From contig NZ_CP036313.1 of assembly GCF_004319545.1 (NCBI RefSeq), positions 2,606,501-2,670,500 on the forward strand: DNA of 64,000 nucleotides, given 5' to 3'. A program made the translations under genes and the position numbers. The DNA is from Desulfobacter hydrogenophilus. GTDB lineage: Bacteria; Desulfobacterota; Desulfobacteria; Desulfobacterales; Desulfobacteraceae. Below the pieces are notes generated by a model, which ran no database searches, was not told the DNA's origin, and saw only the letters and a list, made by a program, of their open reading frames with translations. Positions within the stretch are counted from its first letter, which is position 1. Each line of letters starts with the position of its first letter. Of the stretch, positions 23,847 through 32,416 are shown piece by piece.

Positions 23847-24497
23847 ATGAAAGATATATATCGAATAAACATTGGCAACAAATGGAAATTAGAAGATTTA
23901 TACGAATTCCCCCGTGCATACTACCAAGTGTATGCATTCCAATATTGTTTCATGCCGGATCAAAATATCGAACATAAAAATCAGTTATTAAAAATATTCA
24001 AAAACTATAAAGATAATGGCCAATACCGATATATTAATATTTATAAAAAATTTCAGCTACATGTATCACAGGAAAATAAGCCAGATATTTTTTCAATGCA
24101 TTATGCTTCACCTGGCTGGATAGATTTGCTTCTTAACCCTGAAATTGCCTTACAAATTTCAAAATCCATTGCGATTTATCTTGGGTTGAGTGTTACAGCA
24201 GCAAAAACATACAAAACTATTTACAAAATGTTATCAGAGATTAACCAACAGAGAAACAAAAACAAATTAAATGATTTTCAATTAACAAAAAAACAAAATG
24301 AAGAATTGATTGCTATGTCCAATCACATTGCAAGGCTTATTGGTTTTGATAATGTTGGACAAATTGACCAATATACTGGTAATCCAGAGGTTACATTGAA
24401 AATCTTGCTTGCACATTACAGGCGCTTAAAAAATATTGAAAACTTTATAAGTGATGGGAAAGTAAGTTTAACTTCAAACAAAAAAGAAGGTAGCTAA
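23847..24497 (+). CDS. Cassette-borne protein of unknown function
   Basis: 216 residues, AT-rich codons, Tyr/Lys/Asn-rich. I do not recognise the family. The central stretch ISMHYASPGW-like (residues about 81-92, SMHYASPGWIDLL) followed by an amphipathic segment with IAIYLGLSV occurs in small proteins of accessory regions, but no function is known to me. The stop codon TAA lies inside the left core of the attC-like site, a typical arrangement for an integron gene cassette. It is followed by a PLD-like nuclease gene in the same direction. A defence-related role would be inference from neighbours only. Confidence 0.6.
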   Translation: MKDIYRINIGNKWKLEDLYEFPRAYYQVYAFQYCFMPDQNIEHKNQLLKIFKNYKDNGQYRYINIYKKFQLHVSQENKPDIFSMHYASPGWIDLLLNPEIALQISKSIAIYLGLSVTAAKTYKTIYKMLSEINQQRNKNKLNDFQLTKKQNEELIAMSNHIARLIGFDNVGQIDQYTGNPEVTLKILLAHYRRLKNIENFISDGKVSLTSNKKEGS

Positions 24498-24556
24498 CAA
24501 GCCGGGTGCACGGGAGCCTTCTGCTGGCGCTTCAGGCCCGTGATCCGCAGGTTAGA
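24491..24556 (+). other. attC-like integron recombination site 1
   Basis: 66 bases. Left core AGCTAAC (24491-24497) overlaps the stop of the preceding gene. Right core GTTAGAT (24550-24556) fits GTTRRRY. Between them GGGTGCACGGG pairs with CCCGTGATCC, leaving one unpaired extra base in the left arm, as attC sites do, and a short variable loop. The downstream gene starts 13 bases after the right core. Confidence 0.65.
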
Positions 24557-24568
24557 TAAGGAAGAAAT

Positions 24569-25516
24569 ATGACTGATGTTAAAATGATGTATGGCGAAGA
24601 GTTTTGGTCATATTTTTATGCCGCTATACAAAATGCAAAACGGCATGTTTTTATTTTTACTGCCTACACAAATACCTCCGATTTAAGAGATGTTTTGGGC
24701 AAGATTTCACACCTGCCTCACCTGGTGGTTGTCAGAGATGATTCGAACGTTTCAAGTAATCAAATCGGCAATGTCATCCTGACGGATCATTTGAAGTTTC
24801 ATGCCAAAGTTTACGTTATCGATGATTTGGTTATTGTTGGTAGCCAGAATCTGTACAAGGTCAAAAAAATATCTCTTGCAGAAAAGAAAGGTGAGATTAG
24901 CGTCGCATTTAAACCAGACAATGCAATCAACATTATTTACCAATCGCTAATGATTGTTCTTCAAGGCGAATATGAAGCTTACTACGAAAACAAAATTGAG
25001 GATCTAAAAAAACGCTTTGGGCATGAGTATGATATTGGCTGGGTAGATTTCTTTAGGGAATACAAGTTAGAGTCATTTTTGAATCTAAATTCAGGCACTT
25101 GTCCATGTTGCGGGTCTCAATTGGTCTTAACAGAAAGAGATGAAGCCTTATTTGAGTGTTCTTCAAATACATATGGTCAAATTACGCAGTTTGAATGCGG
25201 AATCGGGAACGCCTGTAAGTATTGTATTTCTGATCCGATATTAGTAGAGCCTGAAGTTACTTATAGATGCTCTACTTGTAATTTTACAACTGGATACAGA
25301 ATAACTGAAACTTACAAGAGACCCTATTATTCGTGGGAGGTTTTGGCCGCAGTAACCGTTCCCGATCAGCTTGAGAGTTTTCTAAAACTCTATTTTTACT
25401 TGATTGATGGATTGGGAGAGATGCAAGCGAACAACTTGCTGTCGTCATTAGGAATCCTTGGAAATCTCTATAGGCTCAACGTAAGTCAAAGAGACTATCA
25501 AATTTTGGGTTTCTAA
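24569..25516 (+). CDS. PLD-like nuclease with zinc ribbons
   Basis: 315 residues. The N-terminal 150 residues form one phospholipase-D-type domain: LKFHAKVYVIDD holds a single HxKxxxxD motif (His78, Lys80, Asp85) followed by GSQN at 91-94. Single-HKD proteins act as dimers and are often nucleases. After residue 170 there are CPCCGS, a CKYC pair and CSTCNF, suggesting one or two zinc ribbons for nucleic-acid binding, then a helical tail. It sits between attC-like sites with its own short leader. Nuclease activity is inferred from the family; PLD-like proteins with zinc ribbons are common in defence loci. Confidence 0.7.
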   Translation: MTDVKMMYGEEFWSYFYAAIQNAKRHVFIFTAYTNTSDLRDVLGKISHLPHLVVVRDDSNVSSNQIGNVILTDHLKFHAKVYVIDDLVIVGSQNLYKVKKISLAEKKGEISVAFKPDNAINIIYQSLMIVLQGEYEAYYENKIEDLKKRFGHEYDIGWVDFFREYKLESFLNLNSGTCPCCGSQLVLTERDEALFECSSNTYGQITQFECGIGNACKYCISDPILVEPEVTYRCSTCNFTTGYRITETYKRPYYSWEVLAAVTVPDQLESFLKLYFYLIDGLGEMQANNLLSSLGILGNLYRLNVSQRDYQILGF

Positions 25517-25521
25517 AAAAT

Positions 25522-25711
25522 ATCTAACAAGGCAAATTAAAGCGGACTGGCTTACGGAATCCGTTTGGGAGATTAACCTCATGGGGAAAGAAGACCCTAA
25601 TTTCCTTAAGCATCAGCGTATATTACGAAAATTCAACGTCTCAACTCATAATTGCTAACAAACCGCAAACGGGTCAACACGGACTCGCTAAAACTCGCCG
25701 TGAACAGCGGT
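25522..25711 (+). other. attC-like site 2 (composite or degenerate)
   Basis: ATCTAAC (25522-25528), a good left core, follows the nuclease stop but has no matching right core. A second left core GCTAAC (25654-25659) leads into nested arms ACCGC/GCGGT and CACGG/CCGTG (25678-25702). The expected GTTRRRY is replaced by GGTCCTGAATTC. The stretch after the hairpin, CTGAATTCATCCAGTACC, recurs as CTGACTTCGTCCAGTACC after site 3. Confidence 0.4.
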
Positions 25712-25761
25712 CCTGAATTCATCCAGTACCGCGATTATACTTTAATGCATAAGGAAATATT

Positions 25762-26754
25762 ATGAAGATTGTGTCAATATTTAATAACAAAGGTGGTGTT
25801 GGTAAAACCACATATATGTATCATGTTGCTCACCTACTTGCGAAAAATAAAAAATCGGTACTAATAGTTGATTTGGATAGTCAATGTAACCTTTCTTCAT
25901 ATTCAATATCTGATTCAGAATTAGAGAAAAGTTGGAAATCTGACAGGGGAAATAGTATATGGAATGCTCTTGAACCTGTCTACGAACGTTTAGGTGATAT
26001 CAGAAAAAGACAGCCATCTTTAGTTGGGCCAAATTATCAAAATTTATATATAATTCCAGGCGATATTATGTTGAGTAATTTTGAGGATTCACTTGGCGAT
26101 TCTTGGAATAGTGCTAAAGGTGGTAGCCCTGGAGACTTAAGAGTTCAGTCCGCAATCTATCGTTATATTTTATGGGCGGCGGAAAAAGTAAATGCTGATG
26201 TTGTTATGTTGGACCTTGGGCCTAATCTTGGAGCATTAAATAGAGCAGTATTAGCGGCAAGTGACTATTTTATGGTGCCAATGTCACCTGATTTATTTTC
26301 TATAAGAGGGACTTCGAATCTTGGATCAAAATTAGTTACTTGGAGAAATGAATGGGATCAGTGTAACTCTGCATTTACGGGGAATGATATTCAACTACCA
26401 CACGGAAGACCGATGTTTTTGGGGTATGTAATGCAACAACATAATATTCGCAAAAACACAGAGGGGATGACGAAGGGATGGTCAATATTTGGTGACCGAG
26501 TAGAGCAAGCGGTAAAGGAAAATATTATTGATAAGCTTAATCCTATTGGTCAAGTTCATGACTGGGGAGATGGACAATGGAATATAGGTAAAATACCAAA
26601 TCTTCATAGTTTGATTCCATACTCTTTAGAAGCAAGAAAACCTGTTTTTGACTGTGGTTCAAGAGATGGTTTGAGAGGGGCTCATATCTCTTCAGCGAGG
26701 GATTCAGCGAAGTTTTTCGAACCAATAGTAAACAAATTATTAAGTGTAGTATAA
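25762..26754 (+). CDS. ParA-like ATPase (cassette-borne)
   Basis: 330 residues. N-terminal deviant Walker A NNKGGVGKTT (residues 8-17), then VLIVDLDSQCNLS and the Walker B-like VVMLDLGPNLGALNRAVL. The C-terminal half (HGRPMFLGYVMQQHNIRKNT, IPNLHSLIPYSLEARKPVFD) resembles a group of stand-alone ParA-family proteins in accessory regions. No parB-like gene or obvious centromere repeats lie next to it, so it is unlikely to be the element's partition gene. It is AT-rich and flanked by attC-like sequences. Function is unknown; recruitment into a defence module is possible. Confidence 0.75.
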   Translation: MKIVSIFNNKGGVGKTTYMYHVAHLLAKNKKSVLIVDLDSQCNLSSYSISDSELEKSWKSDRGNSIWNALEPVYERLGDIRKRQPSLVGPNYQNLYIIPGDIMLSNFEDSLGDSWNSAKGGSPGDLRVQSAIYRYILWAAEKVNADVVMLDLGPNLGALNRAVLAASDYFMVPMSPDLFSIRGTSNLGSKLVTWRNEWDQCNSAFTGNDIQLPHGRPMFLGYVMQQHNIRKNTEGMTKGWSIFGDRVEQAVKENIIDKLNPIGQVHDWGDGQWNIGKIPNLHSLIPYSLEARKPVFDCGSRDGLRGAHISSARDSAKFFEPIVNKLLSVV

Positions 26755-26956
26755 CATGACGCTTCAGCGGACGTAAAAAGCCGCGCGGCTGAGCTTTTCG
26801 TTCACGGCGGCTGCGCCGCCGTGAACCGCGGTGCTGACTTCGTCCAGTACCTTGTCCCGGCCAGATGAACCAACCGAACTGGGGTATAATTGCACATTTA
26901 GGGTAAATCCGTCATAGGAATTGGGGGTGTAAGCCCTAACCCCCATATTGTTAGAA
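26748..26956 (+). other. attC-like site 3 with a perfect 11-bp hairpin
   Basis: GTATAAC at the ParA-like stop, then a GC-rich segment with TTCACGGCGGC / GCCGCCGTGAA (26801-26811 and 26815-26825, loop TGC) and GCGGTGCTGACTTCGTCC after it. GTTAGAA at 26950 resembles a right core 35 bases before the next gene. The total (about 200 bases) is longer than a normal attC, so this may be an old site plus inserted sequence. Confidence 0.4.
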
Positions 26957-26990
26957 GCACCTAATCCGCAACTATGGAAACTATGGAGAA

Positions 26991-28754
26991 ATGAAATTAG
27001 TGAACCAAGCATGGTTTGAAATGAATGATATCATCCGGAAAGATTTTAACCGATCAGTGTGGATACCATTGAGAGCTGTTTTCTATAATGAAAAAGAAGG
27101 AAAACCCGGTTACGATGGATACAAAGAAGATTTTTTCGGTACAGGCTCTGTCGCAATTCCGGTTGATAAGATTGAAGCTGCAAAAAAATTGGGCTGGATG
27201 GATGTTGGAATTAGTCATGAACATTCTGGCTGGGTTGAAGACGGCGAATACACACCAGCAGAATTATATAAAGATTGCAGAGGAGAATTTGAAGGGACAC
27301 ATCTCTTGTTGGCGCAAAGGACTGATGATGACAGTCCAAATGTGTGGCATCTTAACCAAGATTTAGTAATCACTTTAGGGCTGATTCGAGAAGGTAATTC
27401 TTGGCTCTGCCCGAAAGACGGATATACAGAAGTTGCACGATTAAAAACTTCTGATAATGAAGCCCCAGCCATGATAGAGGTCAAATCTCAATATTTAAAA
27501 GATTACCTTTGTGCAAGGAAACTGGCGTTATATATGACACACTATTTTAGTCGGAATGTTGTATGCGATGACGCCTCCCACATTTCATGGCAAAACGGTC
27601 GCAGTAAAGAAAATAATGAACAAGATAGCTGGGAAGGCATTATCATGGAAATACATGAAGGCGGTCATTCATTCGGTAAGAAAATGGCTGTATTTCATGT
27701 CTCAAGAACAGATGTTGACGAATCTGATGATGTTCCAGATATATCAGGCATTCCTACTGACGAGAATACCAATGGAGAATCTTGGGAAAAGGAATTTGAA
27801 GGCCGTAAATTATACAGAATTTCAGGCGAACTTTGGCGCAACGAAATATTAATGCCTGGAGCAAGTAGTCCTAAAGTACGCGGAGATGAAACTGACCCAA
27901 CAGTTTTTTTTATTGTCGATGCTGAAGGAAATAAAAGTTGTGGCCGTGATTTGATTGACTCCGGGAAATGGCTTTGGTTTAAGCCAGACCTAATCATGGC
28001 GCTGTACCACAGAAGGGGTGGTCATCTATCTTTTTACACCGAACAAACAGGAACAGTTTCCTGTAGCTATGGATCTGGGACCCATTTCGGTATTAATGAA
28101 CTGGGACTTTTAAATGTATACGCCAAGGATGTTGGCTTGTTGCCGGAGTGGCAGCAGCAAATTTGGGCCGGTTACAATATCTCTCCAGAAGGTGGAGTTT
28201 CTTCCGAACTACTCGCCTCTCAAGTGAGAGCAGAGCCAGCCAGCACTATGGCTCCAGAAGAGTTCCTATCAAAAGGTATAGAAGAAGCGAACAAGCTCTC
28301 ACTGGCTAAGTTAGGCATAAGGCTCTTTCGAGACCATGAAGTTGTCCCAGAACTTATTAAAAAAGCACATCGCTTCAGATCTATTGATGAATCTTCTTTT
28401 TACGCATTGGCCAAAGATTTAGCGCGATTAATTGCCGACAGCCTTGATGCTCAAGCAATGCAAACCATTGTAGCTCCGCCGAAAAAGCAGAAATGGGGCT
28501 CATTAAAATCTTTAGAAAACCTTCTTGCCGCTAAATACGAGCTTGATTTCATTCGAAAGATTACAGCTCCCCTTGTTGGAATTTATGAGCTTAGACACGC
28601 GGATGCTCATTTGCCAAGCAGTAAAATCGAAGAAGCTTTCAATCTTATAGAAATTGATAGAGATTTACCGTTTGTGCATCAAGGGTTGCAAATGCTTCAT
28701 CAGGTAGTGTCCAGTATTTATGGAATAGTTGAGGGCCTGCGAAGGTGGGAGTAA
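26991..28754 (+). CDS. Large cassette-like protein with HEPN-like C-terminus
   Basis: 587 residues, not recognised as a named family. The N-terminal 400 residues are mixed alpha/beta with WHLNQDLVITLGLIREG and QYLKDYLCARKLALYMTHYF, which look like conserved helices. The last 170 residues are helical and contain IYELRHADAHLPSS, where Arg535-x4-His540 fits the R-x4-6-H active site of HEPN ribonucleases. Many abortive-infection proteins end in such a domain. The gene is AT-rich and collinear with the preceding cassette-like genes. RNase toxicity is an inference from the motif and position. A group II intron remnant starts 14 bases after the stop. Confidence 0.6.
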   Translation: MKLVNQAWFEMNDIIRKDFNRSVWIPLRAVFYNEKEGKPGYDGYKEDFFGTGSVAIPVDKIEAAKKLGWMDVGISHEHSGWVEDGEYTPAELYKDCRGEFEGTHLLLAQRTDDDSPNVWHLNQDLVITLGLIREGNSWLCPKDGYTEVARLKTSDNEAPAMIEVKSQYLKDYLCARKLALYMTHYFSRNVVCDDASHISWQNGRSKENNEQDSWEGIIMEIHEGGHSFGKKMAVFHVSRTDVDESDDVPDISGIPTDENTNGESWEKEFEGRKLYRISGELWRNEILMPGASSPKVRGDETDPTVFFIVDAEGNKSCGRDLIDSGKWLWFKPDLIMALYHRRGGHLSFYTEQTGTVSCSYGSGTHFGINELGLLNVYAKDVGLLPEWQQQIWAGYNISPEGGVSSELLASQVRAEPASTMAPEEFLSKGIEEANKLSLAKLGIRLFRDHEVVPELIKKAHRFRSIDESSFYALAKDLARLIADSLDAQAMQTIVAPPKKQKWGSLKSLENLLAAKYELDFIRKITAPLVGIYELRHADAHLPSSKIEEAFNLIEIDRDLPFVHQGLQMLHQVVSSIYGIVEGLRRWE

Positions 28755-29506
28755 ATGCTTTTAATCGGGATAGGACTCCCCATTACTGAGGAGTCTTCCC
28801 TCACCACCCGGCATACGGATCACGTACCAGGGCGGTTCGGCTGATTTTAGGAATCAGTTCCCGGGCAAGGATTCTTTTCAAGGGATCTGGATATAAAGCT
28901 GATTTTTGCAAATTTTTGAGGAAAAGCCGACCCCACAATATGTCTATCATTGAACCCCGAGAACCTTTCCAGGCAAGGCGTTGACTACTTCAATATTGTG
29001 TCACTGGAATTTTGGATATTGATGAAATAGTTTTTGTAAAAATCATCGGCCGACATCGTCCAAACGAAATCTGTTTTTGAGTTCAGGAATGATAAAATCG
29101 TCTATTTAACGGTGCTTGGTGCCTGATTTATATTATCCAAGTCTAAAATGACCACAATATATCGGCCTAAAATGGGCTTAAATAAAGAGTTTCGACGATG
29201 GAAAAATATTTACAAACCATTCCATCCAAGTTATCAATAATATTGAGCGCTTCTAAACGAGCGTCTCCATATATATATTGATAGGCCCCGGTGGGATCGG
29301 CCGGCCGGGGTCACCTCGCCTCATTTTTTTTGTACATCTCTCCCATGACACCTCCATAATCAACTGTTTGGAGATCCAACATACCCCACCCCAAAAAGCA
29401 AAAATGAAACGCCGTACACTTTAAATGATTTTTGACAGCCAAGGCGGATACCAGGTATAAAACCTCAATTAAAATCTACAGACCATAATCAAAGGAGAAC
29501 CGTCAT
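28755..29506. other. Non-coding stretch with element remnants
   Basis: About 750 bases. From left: a minus-strand group II intron 3' end, then GGCGTTGACTACTT at 28978 (shared with 32236 and, inverted, 60225), AT-rich filler, and a GC-rich inverted repeat with CCCCGG...CCGGGG near 29288-29310. No intact gene seen; AAGGAG before 29507 serves endonuclease I. Confidence 0.5.
28768..28870 (-). mobile_element. Group II intron 3'-end remnant with last codons of an ORF
   Basis: On the minus strand a hairpin CCGCCCTGGTACG ... CGTATGCCGGGTGG is followed by GGGGAGTCCTATCCCGAT, which resembles domains V/VI and the 3' end of bacterial group II introns. Just upstream the frame reads KISRTALVRDPYAGW then stop, like the end of an intron-encoded reverse transcriptase. 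The rest of the intron is missing. Its antiparallel position at the end of a cassette-like gene fits the known habit of IIC-attC introns. Confidence 0.45.
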
Positions 29507-30235
29507 ATGAGAATCCTTAAAGCCATTCTTTTCCTAAGCCTGATATTATTCCCTGCCTTATCCATAGCTGGCGGCAACACAACAAATGACTCTTTCAATA
29601 AAGCTAAAAAACGGCTGTTGAATCAGGTTTATTATGATCACCGGGAAACCTTTTATTGTGGGTGCCCATTTACCATGAAAAAAAAGGTGGGCCTGCAGGC
29701 TGATAAATTTTCTCCATCAACAAAATACCGAAAACGGGCAGACAGAATTGAATGGGAGCATGTTGTTCCTGCACAAAGTTTTGGGCAATCGTTTCGAGAA
29801 TGGAGAAATGGTGACCCGGCCTGTGTGGATAAAAAAGGAAAGGCATTTAAAGGGAGAAACTGCGCTCAAAAGGTCAATATGGAATATCGGTATATGCAGG
29901 CAGACATGTATAATCTGGTCCCGGCCATCGGCCAAGTCAATGCGCTGCGGTCAAATTATTCTTATGCAATGATTCCGGGTGAACCCCGACGTTTTGGCAA
30001 CTGTGACATGGAAATAGAAGACCGAAAAGCCGAACCCCGGCCTGAAATCCGGGGAGACATCGCCAGAATTTATTTTTATATGGATGATGCTTACCCCGGG
30101 CGTGGGATTATTTCAAAAAAGAACCGGAAACTGTTTCAGGCTTGGGCCAAGGAAGATCCGATAGACGATTGGGAAAGGGAAAGAGCCAAACGGATTGAAG
30201 CTGTCCAGGGCACTAAAAATAAATTTGTTCAGTAA
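29507..30235 (+). CDS. endA: Secreted endonuclease I
   Basis: 242 residues. A signal peptide (about 1-21, cut after SIA) shows export to the periplasm or medium. The mature enzyme has the endonuclease I pattern: YYDHRETFYCGCPF, the catalytic EWEHVVPAQSFG block, QADMYNLVPAIGQVNALRSN and a final Asp/Tyr region (YFYMDDAYPG). Such enzymes cut DNA and RNA non-specifically outside the cytoplasm. Five cysteines suggest disulfides. AAGGAG lies 8 bases before the ATG and a strong terminator follows, so the gene is a single unit. It may degrade extracellular DNA or act in the recipient interface; that is inference. Confidence 0.9.
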   Translation: MRILKAILFLSLILFPALSIAGGNTTNDSFNKAKKRLLNQVYYDHRETFYCGCPFTMKKKVGLQADKFSPSTKYRKRADRIEWEHVVPAQSFGQSFREWRNGDPACVDKKGKAFKGRNCAQKVNMEYRYMQADMYNLVPAIGQVNALRSNYSYAMIPGEPRRFGNCDMEIEDRKAEPRPEIRGDIARIYFYMDDAYPGRGIISKKNRKLFQAWAKEDPIDDWERERAKRIEAVQGTKNKFVQ

Positions 30236-30253
30236 GTTTATATTTTTGATGAT

Positions 30254-30290
30254 AGCCCCTGGCAGCGAACCGCCAGGGGCTTGTTTATTG
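30254..30290 (+). terminator. Rho-independent terminator after endonuclease I
   Basis: AGCCCCTGGC and GCCAGGGGCT form a 10-bp stem with an 8-base loop, followed by TGTTTATT. It lies 19 bases after the endA stop. Confidence 0.8.
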
Positions 30291-30390
30291 ATGGTGATAA
30301 CTATTAATAATAGTCTTGGCTTTTAAATTCGGCATTGATGGTATTTTGTTTATGATATAGTCCTCAGTGAAAAATTTTAAATATCCTCTA

Positions 30391-30446
30391 CAATGCTTAT
30401 GTTATTGAATGCTAATTCTAAATCGGCTCGGGTGTCCAATGATAGG
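30391..30446 (+). repeat. Diverged direct repeat, copy 2
   Basis: Counterpart of 23511-23566, with TATTGAATGCTA and the ending CCAATGATA conserved. It lies in a 490-base gene-free stretch (30236-30729). Confidence 0.5.
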
Positions 30447-30550
30447 CATATCTATCGCTTTTAGAGCACCCGTATTGTTCAACCTTATGCATAAAGTTGA
30501 ACGAAAGCCTTTGCGAAGCATTTCGAATGATGGTATGAATTTTGGGGTTG

Positions 30551-30650
30551 ATATTTAAAAATTTATCCAGATTTGCATATCCTTACTTTTCGGGTGTTAT
30601 CCCGATAGATACGTGAGTGTGCAAGATAAACAGAAACCACAGATCAACTT
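30551..30650 (+). repeat. About 100-base repeat, inverted copy at 45813-45908
   Basis: The plus strand here and the minus strand at 45908-45813 share blocks CTTACTTTTCGG, GTTATCCCG and AACCACAGATCAACTT in the same order. The pair brackets 30.6-45.8 kb in opposite orientation. Both copies lie just upstream of a gene start (30730 plus; 45759 minus), so they may be promoter-bearing ends of one element type. Confidence 0.6.
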
Positions 30651-30729
30651 CTTCGCTTTCGATCGGCGACTAATAAACTGTTCTGAGATTTGCAAGTAAA
30701 AAAAGAGTTAATATAAAAGAGGCTAAGAT

Positions 30730-32097
30730 TTGGACTCGATAACTAATCTGTTACATAAAAAAAATCTGGTGAAAAAGAATTCTCCCAATATTGAGACAAT
30801 TAATTCTCTTTCTTTAAATGATATTGAAAAAATTGGGGCCGAGCTCGAAGATATTATTAAATCAGAGACCAAGCCAGTTAAAAATAATATTTCAACTCAT
30901 ACTGCTTCTTCAGGATTAGGCGGTGGTATTAGTGAATGTTCTGGATTAAGTTGCCGTATCAATAGTATCGATCAATTATCAAGGTTTGCTTTAATGTATA
31001 GCGACAAAATATATATTCAAAGTTATTTTACGAAATATCCTTACATTTCAGTTTTTTATGATTTGGACTCACTTAGAGAAACATTTTTTGATGACATTAC
31101 GCTTATTCTTAAGCTTGACCCTCTTATTGATAATGACTTTATAGGGTTTTATTGTCCCGCCACCGAAACCTGCTTTACGTGTCAGGCGAAAACGTTTATA
31201 GGGGAAGCTGCAGGGAAAAATTTTACAAGTTCTTATATAAACCTTCAGCAAAAATATCTCAATAATATGTCAGTCGAGGCAGTGATAGAGTATGACGAGT
31301 TAGAATTTCTATTTGACGGGCCTGAGCCATTTTTTCATCATTCTTATTCATGGTCTCAATTAGACATCCCTATTCCTCTAAAAAAAAGACCTACCATTTT
31401 AAAAAAAATTAAAGCTGGTGCAAAAGTTAACTTATCAAAAACAATGATTAAAGATTTAGGTTTTCATACTGACTATGCACACACTATAGTTTCTGACGCG
31501 CTGGCAGGAATAGCTGCTTCCAAGTTTTATAATAGTATCTTTATTTCTGATAATAATTTGCACTTTAACTTTTTAAATTCCTTGCAGCCGGTAAAAGAAA
31601 TAGCTAATCGTAATAGAATTGCTGAAAAATATCTTACAGCGATAGTTCCATTTATAAATGACGTAAAATTAAGAGATATTCTCAAAATACGTCAAAGAGA
31701 AAAAGAATCTTTTTTGCTTTTCCGAAAGGGATTAAATGAAGCTATAAATAATTTTTCATCACCTTCAGGAATTACAACTGAAAAAGAAGCAAAAGATTTA
31801 TACGCTGATATAATAAGGCCTTCAATTGCCCAACTTGATATAAAGGTCAAACAAGCTAAAAAAGATTTAGTAGTGAACACCTATAGACCGGTGATTGGTA
31901 TAGCAGGGGTTATTTCATTTGGCATGCTGGCAGGATTGTTCCCTAATGATTTCTCTGAAATTATTAAAGCCCTTGGTCTTTTCAAGTTTGGTACTGACTT
32001 TGTATCTAATTTGTTGACTTTAGGTGATAGCGAAGAAAAATTGAAATCTGAACAGTTCTATTTTCTATGGAAATTAAAAAAGAAGGCGAATTCATAA
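30730..32097 (+). CDS. Unknown protein with a C-terminal membrane segment
   Basis: 455 residues from a TTG start preceded by AGAGG. AT-rich codons, many Ile/Lys/Asn/Ser. Features: a glycine-rich patch SSGLGGGISECSG near 58-70; a cluster CPATETCFTC around 140 that could bind metal; a helical region ending in a hydrophobic stretch (IGIAGVISFGMLAGLFP) near residue 390. I do not recognise the family. It stands alone between an endonuclease gene and a resolvase, in a region rich in repeats. It looks like horizontally acquired cargo; no function is proposed. Confidence 0.6.
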   Translation: MDSITNLLHKKNLVKKNSPNIETINSLSLNDIEKIGAELEDIIKSETKPVKNNISTHTASSGLGGGISECSGLSCRINSIDQLSRFALMYSDKIYIQSYFTKYPYISVFYDLDSLRETFFDDITLILKLDPLIDNDFIGFYCPATETCFTCQAKTFIGEAAGKNFTSSYINLQQKYLNNMSVEAVIEYDELEFLFDGPEPFFHHSYSWSQLDIPIPLKKRPTILKKIKAGAKVNLSKTMIKDLGFHTDYAHTIVSDALAGIAASKFYNSIFISDNNLHFNFLNSLQPVKEIANRNRIAEKYLTAIVPFINDVKLRDILKIRQREKESFLLFRKGLNEAINNFSSPSGITTEKEAKDLYADIIRPSIAQLDIKVKQAKKDLVVNTYRPVIGIAGVISFGMLAGLFPNDFSEIIKALGLFKFGTDFVSNLLTLGDSEEKLKSEQFYFLWKLKKKANS

Positions 32098-32416
32098 TTT
32101 CTTAGAGTATGATATTTTGTTACAACAAACAAAAGGCACCGGGCGAGCCAGTGATTTAGGTGATTACATATTTATAATATAAAAAGTTGACCGAGCAATC
32201 ATGGTATTTAAGAACTCCCAAGCCATTATTGAAGCGGCGTTGACTACTTTTGTTATTGGTGACCAGAATTAAAAACCTGGTAGATCAAATCAAGTGTCTG
32301 AGGTCAAGACTACCTTCAGAACAATATCCGCTTTTCAAACGAATGAAGACAGTAGACTATCCCTGTCAGTCCACACCTTTTTTAAAATCAATAAAAGTCA
32401 ATGATTCTCACATTAT
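32098..32416. other. Gene-free stretch with a 27-base repeat
   Basis: Holds only the repeat at 32236-32262; no gene or clear promoter seen. Confidence 0.5.
32236..32262 (+). repeat. 27-base exact repeat, inverted copy at 60199-60225
   Basis: GGCGTTGACTACTTTTGTTA plus TTGGTGA. The reverse complement occurs without mismatch at 60199-60225, and the first 14 bases recur at 28978. Likely a fragment of one insertion sequence scattered in the window. Confidence 0.7.

Noticed and set aside
25762..26754. ParA-like gene as the partition gene of the element
   Set aside because: No ParB-like gene or repeated centromere site nearby; it looks like an isolated cassette.
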